Below, piece by piece: positions 17,447 through 25,829 of a stretch of DNA of 64,000 nt (the stretch's first letter is position 1; each line of letters opens with the position of its first letter). The notes under the pieces were generated by a model. It saw only the letters and a program-made list of their open reading frames with translations. It made no database searches and was not told where the DNA came from. Position numbers and translations under genes: made by a program. Where the stretch lies: assembly GCF_900215315.1 (NCBI RefSeq), contig NZ_OBEB01000010.1:1-64000 (forward strand), in the 5' to 3' direction. This DNA comes from Arsukibacterium tuosuense. Its GTDB lineage: Bacteria > Pseudomonadota > Gammaproteobacteria > Enterobacterales > Alteromonadaceae.

Positions 17447-18394
17447 ATGACCCGAATCGTTTTTCTGGACGCCGGCTCGATGGGCGATACGGATTTAAGT
17501 CCGCTGCATTTACCTGGCTGTCAGTTACAATGCTTCGACAACACCCCAGCTGAGCAGATAATACCCCGCCTGGCGTCAGCCGATATTGCTATCGTCAACA
17601 AAGTACCGCTGCGCGCAGAAACAGTTAACGCCCTACCCCAGCTGAAGCTTATTTGCGTAGCCGCCACCGGGGTAAATAATATTGACCTGCCTGCTGCAGC
17701 GGCCAGCGGTATTCGTGTTTGTAATGTCAGGGGCTATGCCGATACAGCTGTGCCGCAGCATGCAATGGCGTTACTGCTTGGGCTGGCCAATCAGATCAGT
17801 AATTATCATCAGACGCTGGCCACTGGTGAATGGAGCCGCAGCCCACATTTTTGTCTGCATAGCCACCGTTTAACCGAGCTGGCAGGAAAGTATTTTGTGG
17901 TGGTAGGTTATGGCGCCCTGGGTCAGGCAACCGCCAGGCTTGCCAGGGCGTTTGGCATGCAAGTCATCATTAGTGAGCATGCTGGCCAGCCGCATTGCCG
18001 GCCTGACAGAGTCAGCTTTGAGCAGGCCCTGCGCCAGGCTGATGTGCTGTCTTTACACTGTCCGTTGACGGCGGCAACGTACCAGCTGCTTAATAGCGAA
18101 CGGCTGGCACTGCTGCCAGACGGGGCCATTATAATTAATACGGCCCGGGGCGATCTGATAGATGAGCCGGCCTTGCTGGCTGAACTGAAAACGGGCCGGC
18201 TGGCAGCCGGGCTGGATGTGCTCAGTAGCGAGCCGCCCGCTGCCAGCCATATTTTATTACAGCAACCGCTGCCTAACCTGCTGCTTACCCCGCACATTGG
18301 CTGGGCCAGCCCTGCCGCCAGAGCCAGAATGACGGCACAGCTAGCCGAAAATATAACGGCATTTTTAGCCGGTAAACCGCTGCGCCAGCTATAG
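17447..18394 (+). CDS. D-2-hydroxyacid dehydrogenase (glycerate dehydrogenase-like)
   Basis: A 315-residue NAD(P)-dependent dehydrogenase. The nucleotide fold carries VVVGYGALGQATARLA (GxGxxG, about residues 150-165). The catalytic trio is visible: Arg in NTARGDLIDE, Glu in LDVLSSEPP and His in LTPHIGWAS. It interconverts 2-oxo acids and D-2-hydroxy acids, as in HprA (hydroxypyruvate to D-glycerate); the exact substrate cannot be fixed by eye. Transcribed alone, divergent from the DUF2798 gene. Confidence 0.88.
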   Translation: MTRIVFLDAGSMGDTDLSPLHLPGCQLQCFDNTPAEQIIPRLASADIAIVNKVPLRAETVNALPQLKLICVAATGVNNIDLPAAAASGIRVCNVRGYADTAVPQHAMALLLGLANQISNYHQTLATGEWSRSPHFCLHSHRLTELAGKYFVVVGYGALGQATARLARAFGMQVIISEHAGQPHCRPDRVSFEQALRQADVLSLHCPLTAATYQLLNSERLALLPDGAIIINTARGDLIDEPALLAELKTGRLAAGLDVLSSEPPAASHILLQQPLPNLLLTPHIGWASPAARARMTAQLAENITAFLAGKPLRQL

Positions 18395-18449
18395 CGCGGC
18401 TCCGGCTTTCCGGCTACACTGGCAGAAAAAAATGAGCCGTTACTAAACT

Positions 18450-20540
18450 ATGTCAATTCGCAGCAAAATATTGCTCTGCGGCCTGTTACTCAGCAGCCTG
18501 TTAGTCAGCCAGAAGGCACAACCAGAAGAATTGGCTGAACGCTTACGCATTGCCTCTGACAATTACGAGCAGGTTATCACCGAACAGCTTTCCCACAATG
18601 GACAACGCAGTTACGCAGACTGGCTGGTACTGGCTCAGGCGTATTTAACCGCCAATAATAAAGATGCGGCATTAGCAGCGCTGGAGCAAGCCGGCGAGCT
18701 GGCAACCGGTAACCAGCAACAAGCTCATGTTGCGCTGTTACAGGCCAAGGTGTACGGCATTTTATTCAGGGATACCCAGAATGCTATCAGCTATTTACAA
18801 CAAGCAGACACCTTATTGCACGCCAGTAACAGCATCGCAGAACAACAACTGTACAGTGAAGTGCTAACTAACTTTGCCCAGGCTCACAACCAACTGGGTG
18901 ATTTAGCAAAGGCCGGACAGTTTGCCCGCCAAAGCCTGACATTATCGCTAAGCCTTAACGATCCGCAGAAAGAGCTGGCAGCCCGGATAATGCTGGGCAG
19001 GCTGGCTTTGCAAAACAATCGCTTTGATCAGGCGCATCATCAGCTGCAACAAGCGCTGCTGCTGGCCGACAAACTTAATGACGCTGACGCCCGGGCATCC
19101 ATTCATTTCCGCTTAGGTATGGCATTCAGAAAAATCGGCGAGCATGCACTGGCGCTGGAGCATATGCAGCAGGCCGCCGGGCTTTATCAAAACCAGAAGA
19201 ACCTTTCAAGCTACAGCTATGCCCTGGTTTACATGGCTGAAAGCCATCTGGAGAATCCGGAAGGTATCGCGCAGGCTGAGCAATACTTACTGGAAGCGCT
19301 GGCAATCAGTGAACAAATAAATAATGTCATGCGCACCGCTATCGTTAAACAAAGCCTGGCGCGGGTCAGCATGTTGCGGGGCGATAATCAGCAGGCAGCA
19401 CGTTACTATAACGAGGCGCTGCAGCAATTCCGGCAAATTGGTGCGCAAACTTATGTTCAGGAAAGCGCGCTGGCATTAGCCGAGTTATTAATTTTACAAC
19501 AGCAATTTTTGCAAGGTCAGCAGATCATAACCGAACTCAGCCCGACTATGGATAACGCCGCAAACTATCTGCAGGCCCGCTATTACAATCTTCGTGCTCA
19601 GTTAGCAGAACAGCAACAAGATTGGCAACAAGCTTATCAGTTTCAGCAGCAAGCCAGTAAGTTGCAATTTGCCGAATTAACCATAACTACCACAGATAAA
19701 CTGAGCGAACTGAACGACCAGTTAAGCCAGAGTAGCGCCCAACAGCAAAGCCATGCAGAGTTAATCAAACAGCAGCAAGCTCAACAACGAGAACTCTGGC
19801 GCTGGCGAGTCACTGTGCTGGTCCTGGGAATGTTTGCTATCCTTGCTGGATACCTGGCCTGGAGACAGAAAAAACGTTATAGCCAGACACAATCGCTACG
19901 ATTGGCATTTTTGCTGTCGCACAGTTGGAGCCGGTTTTGTGAACGATTGCAGCAAGATAGCCGCAGTAAACAGCCACTGCATTTGCTTGCTATAGCGTTA
20001 CAGGATAGCCAGCAACTGAAGCTTAACCAGGGGGAAGAAACACTACGCCAACCGGTGCAGGCGATATTACAAAACCTGACTGACGTGCAACTGGCAGGGT
20101 GTTGTATTAACAGTGATGTATTGTGGCTGGGTTACCGGGCCAGTGCTGAAGATGCGGCACACTTTAGCCGGCAACTTGAGCATGAGATACAACTTGCCGT
20201 AGCACCACTGGCAAGTGAGGGCCGGCTAATCAGTTTACAACTGGATGTGACTCAGTTGCTGGGATCGCACTGGCAGGCCCGGGATCTGACGACCTTGCGT
20301 GAGGCATTCTGGCTATGCTGGAAACTTGCCAGTTTGCAGGACGACCCGGCGCGTTGCTGGCAATTACAACTTACGACTGAGCAACCACGGCCTTGTGAAT
20401 GGCATAGCAGCAATATCCGGTCGGATATGCTTAATGCGCTACAACTCGGTGCACTTAAGCTGACATTGAATCAGGAACTGCTGCCCACAAATTTAAGTGC
20501 GCGGCTGGCCGGTGACCAGGCTGAAACCGGCGAGGACTAG
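18450..20540 (+). CDS. TPR-repeat membrane protein with a degenerate GGDEF-like C-terminus
   Basis: A 696-residue protein: signal peptide (residues 1-25), tetratricopeptide-type helical repeats (about 30-420), a coiled-coil Gln-rich linker, one membrane helix (about 450-470) and a cytoplasmic domain of about 225 residues. The last domain has the outline of a GGDEF domain, with NSDVLWLGY where GGDEF would stand, so it would be catalytically dead. TPR-membrane-GGDEF sensors are common in marine gammaproteobacteria; this appears to be a signalling remnant or a binding-only receptor. The domain link is inference. The 3' end overlaps the convergent pseudouridine synthase gene by 48 bases. Confidence 0.65.
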   Translation: MSIRSKILLCGLLLSSLLVSQKAQPEELAERLRIASDNYEQVITEQLSHNGQRSYADWLVLAQAYLTANNKDAALAALEQAGELATGNQQQAHVALLQAKVYGILFRDTQNAISYLQQADTLLHASNSIAEQQLYSEVLTNFAQAHNQLGDLAKAGQFARQSLTLSLSLNDPQKELAARIMLGRLALQNNRFDQAHHQLQQALLLADKLNDADARASIHFRLGMAFRKIGEHALALEHMQQAAGLYQNQKNLSSYSYALVYMAESHLENPEGIAQAEQYLLEALAISEQINNVMRTAIVKQSLARVSMLRGDNQQAARYYNEALQQFRQIGAQTYVQESALALAELLILQQQFLQGQQIITELSPTMDNAANYLQARYYNLRAQLAEQQQDWQQAYQFQQQASKLQFAELTITTTDKLSELNDQLSQSSAQQQSHAELIKQQQAQQRELWRWRVTVLVLGMFAILAGYLAWRQKKRYSQTQSLRLAFLLSHSWSRFCERLQQDSRSKQPLHLLAIALQDSQQLKLNQGEETLRQPVQAILQNLTDVQLAGCCINSDVLWLGYRASAEDAAHFSRQLEHEIQLAVAPLASEGRLISLQLDVTQLLGSHWQARDLTTLREAFWLCWKLASLQDDPARCWQLQLTTEQPRPCEWHSSNIRSDMLNALQLGALKLTLNQELLPTNLSARLAGDQAETGED

Positions 20541-21353
20541 CTCGTTGTTCAGGGCAATTGCCCGTTGATGGTGCAGGAGCGGACATTTAAAGGCAACAGC
20601 ACAGGCCTGTAACGCCAGGCCGCTCTGGTTCTTGTTGTCTTCGCCGTATCGTGGATCGCCCATGACCGGATGGCCGACTTCCGAGAAATGGCGCCGGATT
20701 TGATGCTTCCGACCACTGATTAAGTCAATTTCTAACCAACTGGTATCGGTCAGAGCGTCATATGCCAGTTGTTTAAAGCGGGTCAGACACGCTTTGCCAT
20801 CCAGAGGGACAGCTATCTCACCAGCGGCAATAAAATCTGCCGCTAACTTGCCTTTAACCTGTACCAGATAGGTTTTCGTCAACTGATGTGCGGCAATCAA
20901 TTTACTGAAGGCTGCCGCCGCCGCTTTGGTATGAGCAATCAGCACCAGGCCACTGGCCTCGCGATCCAGCCGGTGTAGCAGAAAAACCGGCCGGTTAGCA
21001 AAGTGTTGCTCGGCAAAACGCAGCATACTCAGATGGTCGCCCCATTCATTACCTTGTGACAACATACCTGCTGGTTTAAACCAGATACTGTAGGCACGAT
21101 AGTCGGCAATCAAACTGGCTGCAGGACAGCTACGGCTCAGAATGTCGGTGTCATAATGTAGTTGCAACACCTGCCCCGCCTGCAGCGCATATTGCGCCCG
21201 ACGCAATCGTTTTACCGGCTTGGTCAGCAGCTGCACAGCGCCTTTATTCATCGCGTCTTTCAGCCGGCCTTTAGGCAGTTCCGGTATTGCAGCGGCTAAA
21301 ATGGCAATAGCCTGGCCCGCAGCCTGAACCTCAATCCGCCGAGACAACTTCAT
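20493..21353 (-). CDS. RluA-family pseudouridine synthase
   Basis: A 286-residue enzyme with the catalytic motif HRLDREASGLVLIA (Asp in HRLD, about residue 126) and the family motifs WFKPAGMLSQG and SGRKHQIRRHFSEVGHPVMGDPRYG. It isomerises uridine to pseudouridine in structural RNA. The N-terminal 65 residues are S4-like (KGAVQLLTKPVKRLRRAQYALQAGQVLQL) but poorly conserved. Which RNA position it modifies cannot be told; it is distinct from rluA at 28741. Confidence 0.85.
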   Translation of the reverse strand: MKLSRRIEVQAAGQAIAILAAAIPELPKGRLKDAMNKGAVQLLTKPVKRLRRAQYALQAGQVLQLHYDTDILSRSCPAASLIADYRAYSIWFKPAGMLSQGNEWGDHLSMLRFAEQHFANRPVFLLHRLDREASGLVLIAHTKAAAAAFSKLIAAHQLTKTYLVQVKGKLAADFIAAGEIAVPLDGKACLTRFKQLAYDALTDTSWLEIDLISGRKHQIRRHFSEVGHPVMGDPRYGEDNKNQSGLALQACAVAFKCPLLHHQRAIALNNELVLAGFSLVTGQPRT

Positions 21354-21438
21354 ACCTTTACTATTCCTTTACCAACAAGTTCAGCTGAAATTCAGCGCTT
21401 TAGCCTGTAATAGTAACAAATATCCAGGAGATCTGCTT

Positions 21439-22071
21439 ATGAAAACCTTATTGCAAACCGCCATAGCTTTACTGGTAGTTTTACCCCTGCTGAGCTGGGC
21501 AGACAGCATTAGTACTGAGCGCAGAAGCCAGCAACAAAACCTGATGCAAACCAATAAAGTGCAAAGTGCCGCAGTAACCCAGAGCTATCAGTCCGAAGTC
21601 TGGTTTCACAGTATTGATATCAGTCTGGCGCGGGATGACAACTACAATGGCTACTTTCATCAGTTGTATGTTGAATTTGATGCCGATACAGAATACTCAT
21701 ACCATCAGGTGTTTGCAGAATTAAGCCTGACCCCTGATTTTGGCAGTGAGCGGATTTACTACACCAGTTCAGTGTTTGAACTCTTTGGCGAAAGCAGCAA
21801 CGACTGGCTGGGCATAGAGACCGACTTACAACACCGGTATCCAGCCAACTTTTATCTGCTGACTATCCGGATCTTCGATGCCAACACAGGCTACTTATTA
21901 GCTGAAGCGTCAGGTTATGATTTAAGCGCGCTGGATGCTTTGACGCTGGAAGATTACCAACGCGATCAGATCCAGTCCAGCAGCAGTGTCGAAGTGTCGG
22001 CCGGCACAACTGGCGTGGTGGCGTTGTTGACGTTATGCTTGTTGCTATTCAGGCGCCGGGAGCAGAAGTGA
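21439..22071 (+). CDS. Choice-of-anchor H family surface protein
   Basis: A 210-residue exported protein: signal peptide (residues 1-21), mature domain with the SIDISLARDDNYNGYFH motif I associate with the choice-of-anchor H family, and a C-terminal sorting tail with a helix and basic end (about residues 185-210, TTGVVALL...FRRREQK) like GlyGly-CTERM-type anchors processed by rhombosortase. It starts with AGGAG eight bases upstream. The next gene begins at the base after its stop, so the two form a pair. Confidence 0.7.
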   Translation: MKTLLQTAIALLVVLPLLSWADSISTERRSQQQNLMQTNKVQSAAVTQSYQSEVWFHSIDISLARDDNYNGYFHQLYVEFDADTEYSYHQVFAELSLTPDFGSERIYYTSSVFELFGESSNDWLGIETDLQHRYPANFYLLTIRIFDANTGYLLAEASGYDLSALDALTLEDYQRDQIQSSSSVEVSAGTTGVVALLTLCLLLFRRREQK

Positions 22072-23031
22072 TTGAGAACCGTTTTTTTGTTATTGTTGTT
22101 GCTGGCACCGCTGCTGCAGGCGAATCCACTTCGAATGCAGCAGCAGGTTGCAAACAATCAGCGTTTATTCAGCTATCAGTTCCGCGCTGATGAACAAGAC
22201 ATCGGTTTGCAGTTCGCTCTGGAACCAATAAGTATTCAGCGTAATGGGAATTTGGTGCGGGTTTATGTGCCTGATGTGATGCAACAACAACTATGGCGGG
22301 AATTACAGCAAAAAGCGCGACAGGCCGGCCCTTACCAGATTATCCCCGAAGCAGGACCCGTAACAGGACAAGACCCGCAAAATTTTCAGGTGAAGTACTT
22401 TTACCCCAGCGGTTCATTGCGGGCGCAAAGCGCTAATACTGAGCGGCTGCAATTACAGCAGCAACTACGCCAATTCAGCCGGCAATTTCAGCAACAATAC
22501 CTGAGTGACGCCGGTTATCAGCAGCTTACTATGCCCGATAACCGGCAATTGATTACCGTTGATCACCGTAAAATTATTGAACAGAGTCTGGCTGATATTA
22601 GCCCTGCAGCCCAAACCATTGTCAGCCAGCTAAACCCAACCAATCAACGACAGTTGGCAGCACTTTTACTGAACTGGGTCCAGTTGATCCCAGGCCACCC
22701 GGCTGAACAAGCACAGTACGGCCATAGTTTCACACCACCACTTCAGTTGCTGCGGCAGCATCAGGGAGACAGCGCCAGTAAAACAGTATTATTAGCCACC
22801 CTGCTACGTAGCACTCTACCAACCATGAAACAGGCTATCTTGTACTTGCCAGAACGCACGATGTTAGCGCTGGCAATACCTGCTGAACCTGGCGAGCTAA
22901 CAGTCACGCTGCAAGAAACCGATTATCTGCTAGCAGACCCGTCAGGCCTTCAGCCGCTATCTCTGGGCGAAGTGGCAAAAATACAGGAGGTATTTATCCT
23001 TAATCGGTTTTTTGACTATCGCTTGCTCTGA
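22072..23031 (+). CDS. Exported protein with a transglutaminase-like region lacking the catalytic Cys
   Basis: A TTG start directly follows the upstream stop and has GGAG nine bases before it; it opens a signal peptide (LLLLLLAPLLQANP). The 319-residue product is Gln-rich. Residues about 222-285 (HQGDSASKTVLLATLLR followed by LLADPSG) follow the outline of bacterial transglutaminase-like domains, whose motif is GDC-x2-K-x2-LL; here Ser replaces Cys, so protease/transferase activity is unlikely. Probably a periplasmic partner of the upstream surface protein. The family link is inference. It overlaps the convergent sensor gene by 32 bases. Confidence 0.55.
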   Translation: MRTVFLLLLLLAPLLQANPLRMQQQVANNQRLFSYQFRADEQDIGLQFALEPISIQRNGNLVRVYVPDVMQQQLWRELQQKARQAGPYQIIPEAGPVTGQDPQNFQVKYFYPSGSLRAQSANTERLQLQQQLRQFSRQFQQQYLSDAGYQQLTMPDNRQLITVDHRKIIEQSLADISPAAQTIVSQLNPTNQRQLAALLLNWVQLIPGHPAEQAQYGHSFTPPLQLLRQHQGDSASKTVLLATLLRSTLPTMKQAILYLPERTMLALAIPAEPGELTVTLQETDYLLADPSGLQPLSLGEVAKIQEVFILNRFFDYRLL

Positions 23032-24064
23032 GTTGGCTAACTCTTTCAAATAAATCCTGCCAGCCATCCGGAATACGCCGCACGCCGGCCTGCTCATTCG
23101 CCAGTCTGTCTATGTGAATTGATAATCGCTGTAACGGGCCCATGATTTTCCGTTTGTAGCGTTTGGCCAGCAACCAGGCCAGTAACAGTAAAACAGCTGC
23201 GTAACTTAACCAATGCAATATAAAACTGCCCAGGCCAGCACTGAACAAGGAGCGACGTTTATCAATCAGGGCTATTGACCAGGGCAAGCCAGCCAACCGC
23301 TGAATTTGCAATTGGTATTGCTCAAGGTTATCACCATTAATGAATTCAGAACTGGCAACGACATTACCGGCTTGATCCAGCAATAAGAAATATCGATCAG
23401 GGTTGTTTTTCTCCAGGCTTTCCAGCAAGGGAGCCAGCTCCAGTGCTAATACAAATCTACCTGTTTTGCGTTCGTTGACGTAAAAAGGCACACTCATCGC
23501 TGCCTGCTCAAGGATAAAATCTTTATAAAAAACCGGATTGCGATCATAGCCATTTTCTGAGCGTTGATTGCGTTGTAACCATTCCATCAGTTGTTCGACA
23601 ACATAGTCAGACCATTTATGCTGGCCATTGTAGGCATAGCCTTGCTCTGATACGTAGTACAAGTCTTTAAGCGATGTGATACTGGCCGGGGCAATATCGA
23701 AATAAGGCTGCAGTTGCATCAGCATCTGCAGCTCCTGATTAAGTGGCTCACTATCGCCAGCAAGCTGGTGCAATATCAGGTCACCAGTAGTTAGCGACAA
23801 TACCGGTATTTTATCTTCTGCTGGCGCCGTCAGTTGAACAGCAAGCTGAGCCCGGTTTTTAACTGCCTCAGCAAATTGCAATACCGGGGTAAGCTGAGCA
23901 TCCATTTGCTGAGAAAACATTTCCAGTTGTTGCTGATTACTCTTCACACTGGTGCTGAATTGCAGTAAAAACTGGATAAAGGCGGCAAAAAAACTGAGTA
24001 ATAATATTATCAGTAAGGAAAATTTGACGGTTCTGTTATATACCGTATAAGCGGGACTGGACAT
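23000..24064 (-). CDS. Membrane sensor with periplasmic domain and HAMP-like end, no output domain
   Basis: The ATG at 24064 has AGGAG four bases upstream and gives 354 residues; 22 extra residues in the longer frame are not supported. Two membrane helices (about residues 12-35 and 280-303) enclose a 240-residue periplasmic domain with Cache-like features (YFLLLDQAGNVVASSEF). After the second helix a HAMP-like segment (KIMGPLQRLSIHIDRLA) runs to the end, with no kinase, GGDEF or methyl-accepting domain. It may be a truncated sensor or act through a partner. Confidence 0.65.
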   Translation of the reverse strand: MSSPAYTVYNRTVKFSLLIILLLSFFAAFIQFLLQFSTSVKSNQQQLEMFSQQMDAQLTPVLQFAEAVKNRAQLAVQLTAPAEDKIPVLSLTTGDLILHQLAGDSEPLNQELQMLMQLQPYFDIAPASITSLKDLYYVSEQGYAYNGQHKWSDYVVEQLMEWLQRNQRSENGYDRNPVFYKDFILEQAAMSVPFYVNERKTGRFVLALELAPLLESLEKNNPDRYFLLLDQAGNVVASSEFINGDNLEQYQLQIQRLAGLPWSIALIDKRRSLFSAGLGSFILHWLSYAAVLLLLAWLLAKRYKRKIMGPLQRLSIHIDRLANEQAGVRRIPDGWQDLFERVSQLRASDSQKTD

Positions 24065-24169
24065 GCAACTCCTTTGCATTGCGTTACTTTTAAGTTTTGC
24101 AAATCCTAGACCATTTCTGCTGATAAGCAAACAGTGACGGCGGCTTTTTTGGCCGCCACCACTATAAAA

Positions 24170-25561
24170 TTACAGGTTTGCCTCAGCAAAAGACGCCAGC
24201 CGGCTGCGTACCACACCATTCAGGTTAATAGTGGTGCTGCCTTCAAAGTTTTTAAAGCGCTCAACAATATAGGTTAAACCAGACGTCACGGCTGTCAGAT
24301 AGTTACTGTCAATTTGCGACAAGTTACCTGAGCAAATCAGTTTGGTACCTTCCCCACAGCGGGTAATAATCGTTTTTAACTGTGCAGCACTTAAGTTCTG
24401 ACATTCATCCAGAATTACTATGGCATTCTGGATACTACGGCCACGCATAAAATTAACTGACTTAAACTGAATATTCGCTTTCTCCATGATGTAGTTAACA
24501 CTGGCGTGAGGATGTTCATCTGTTTTGTGTAACACCTCTAATGAGTCGGTAATGGCAGCCAGCCAGGGGGCCATTTTTTCTTCTTCGGTGCCTGGCAAAA
24601 AGCCTATTGATTCAGCAATTTCGGGAGTATTGCGGGTTACAATGACTTTATCATACTGGCCTCTTTCAATAACCAGCTCCAGCGCAGCGGCCAGCGCGAT
24701 CAGGGTTTTACCACAGCCAGCCGGCCCGGTCAGGATCACCAGATCCATTTGCGGATCCAGTAAAGCCTGCATAGCCATCGCCTGATAAATATTTTTGGGA
24801 TGAATGCCCCAGGCATGGCGATGCATCAGGCGCTCGTAACCAAAATCAAGGATCTTAATTTCCTGCTCGGTGATAGCCAGCACCCGCCCGGCGAATGTTT
24901 CTGCCTCATCAATCAGATATTCATTAATATAAGCGTTGGGCAGTATTTTACGGCTAACGTAGTGCACGGTATCACGGCCTTCGTTTTCACTGCGACACTC
25001 ACCGACCTGGCTCCAGAACTCACTACTGAACTTAAAATAGCCCTTATAAAGAAAACGCACATCGTCAATTAACTGATCGGTGCGATAGTCTTCAACCTGT
25101 TTCAGCCCGGCACCTTTTGCTTTCAGGCGCATATTAATGTCTTTGGTAACCAGAATGACCTTAACCGGTCCTTTTTCCCGTTGCAGATAAAGCGCCGTGT
25201 TGATAATTAAATGGTCATTTTCCCCACCCGGCAAACCAGGAATTTCATCTTTAATATGATGATCATTAATGATAAATAAATGTCCGCCCCCCAAATGTTC
25301 ATTTTGGCGGGGCAACGCAACCCCTTGCAGCATTTGCTCAGGTGATGCATCCCGCAGCACGTCTTCCAACGCCCGGATAGCGACTCTGGCATCTCTGCTT
25401 ACGTCTTTATTGCGGTCTTTGATGTGGTCCAGTTCTTCAAGCACCGTCATCGGGATGACGACGTCGTGTTCTTCAAAATTCAGAAAGGCGAAGGGTTCAT
25501 GCAGCAGAATATTGGTGTCTAACACATAGATTTTCTTTTCTTTGCTTTTTTTTCGCGCCAT
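24170..25561 (-). CDS. PhoH family ATPase with N-terminal PIN domain
   Basis: The ATG at 25561 follows AAGGAG by six bases, giving 463 residues. Residues about 8-150 are a PIN nuclease domain (YVLDTNILLHEP, conserved acidic residues, VTKDINMRLKA). Residues about 240-463 are the PhoH ATPase: Walker A LTGPAGCGKT, Walker B IVILDECQN, and MRGRSI. PIN-PhoH proteins couple an RNA helicase-like ATPase to a ribonuclease. Monocistronic and divergent from rapA. Confidence 0.9.
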   Translation of the reverse strand: MARKKSKEKKIYVLDTNILLHEPFAFLNFEEHDVVIPMTVLEELDHIKDRNKDVSRDARVAIRALEDVLRDASPEQMLQGVALPRQNEHLGGGHLFIINDHHIKDEIPGLPGGENDHLIINTALYLQREKGPVKVILVTKDINMRLKAKGAGLKQVEDYRTDQLIDDVRFLYKGYFKFSSEFWSQVGECRSENEGRDTVHYVSRKILPNAYINEYLIDEAETFAGRVLAITEQEIKILDFGYERLMHRHAWGIHPKNIYQAMAMQALLDPQMDLVILTGPAGCGKTLIALAAALELVIERGQYDKVIVTRNTPEIAESIGFLPGTEEEKMAPWLAAITDSLEVLHKTDEHPHASVNYIMEKANIQFKSVNFMRGRSIQNAIVILDECQNLSAAQLKTIITRCGEGTKLICSGNLSQIDSNYLTAVTSGLTYIVERFKNFEGSTTINLNGVVRSRLASFAEANL

Positions 25562-25829
25562 ACGCAGCTCCTTCAAACGAGACTAAAGTTAACCTGTTAT
25601 CCGTGGTGTCGATGCCAGCTTAATGTAGCTTAATTAAGCATAGTGCAACTGCGCCGCTTGGCGCTGAATTCTTGAATTAAATATGTAATTTGCTGTTAAA
25701 TTACTGTGCGACACTATCGTGACAAAGGCATGACAGTATGCAAAGGCAAAAATAAAGCCGCGATGGCAGATGCAGTTTTATTAATTTACTAGTACCATGG
25801 CGCCCCGATTTTATGATGGTAACGATGAT

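Noticed and set aside
20493-20540. 48-base overlap of two convergent genes as a possible frameshift
   Set aside because: Both proteins have natural-looking ends, and similar short convergent overlaps occur at 17153 and 23000.
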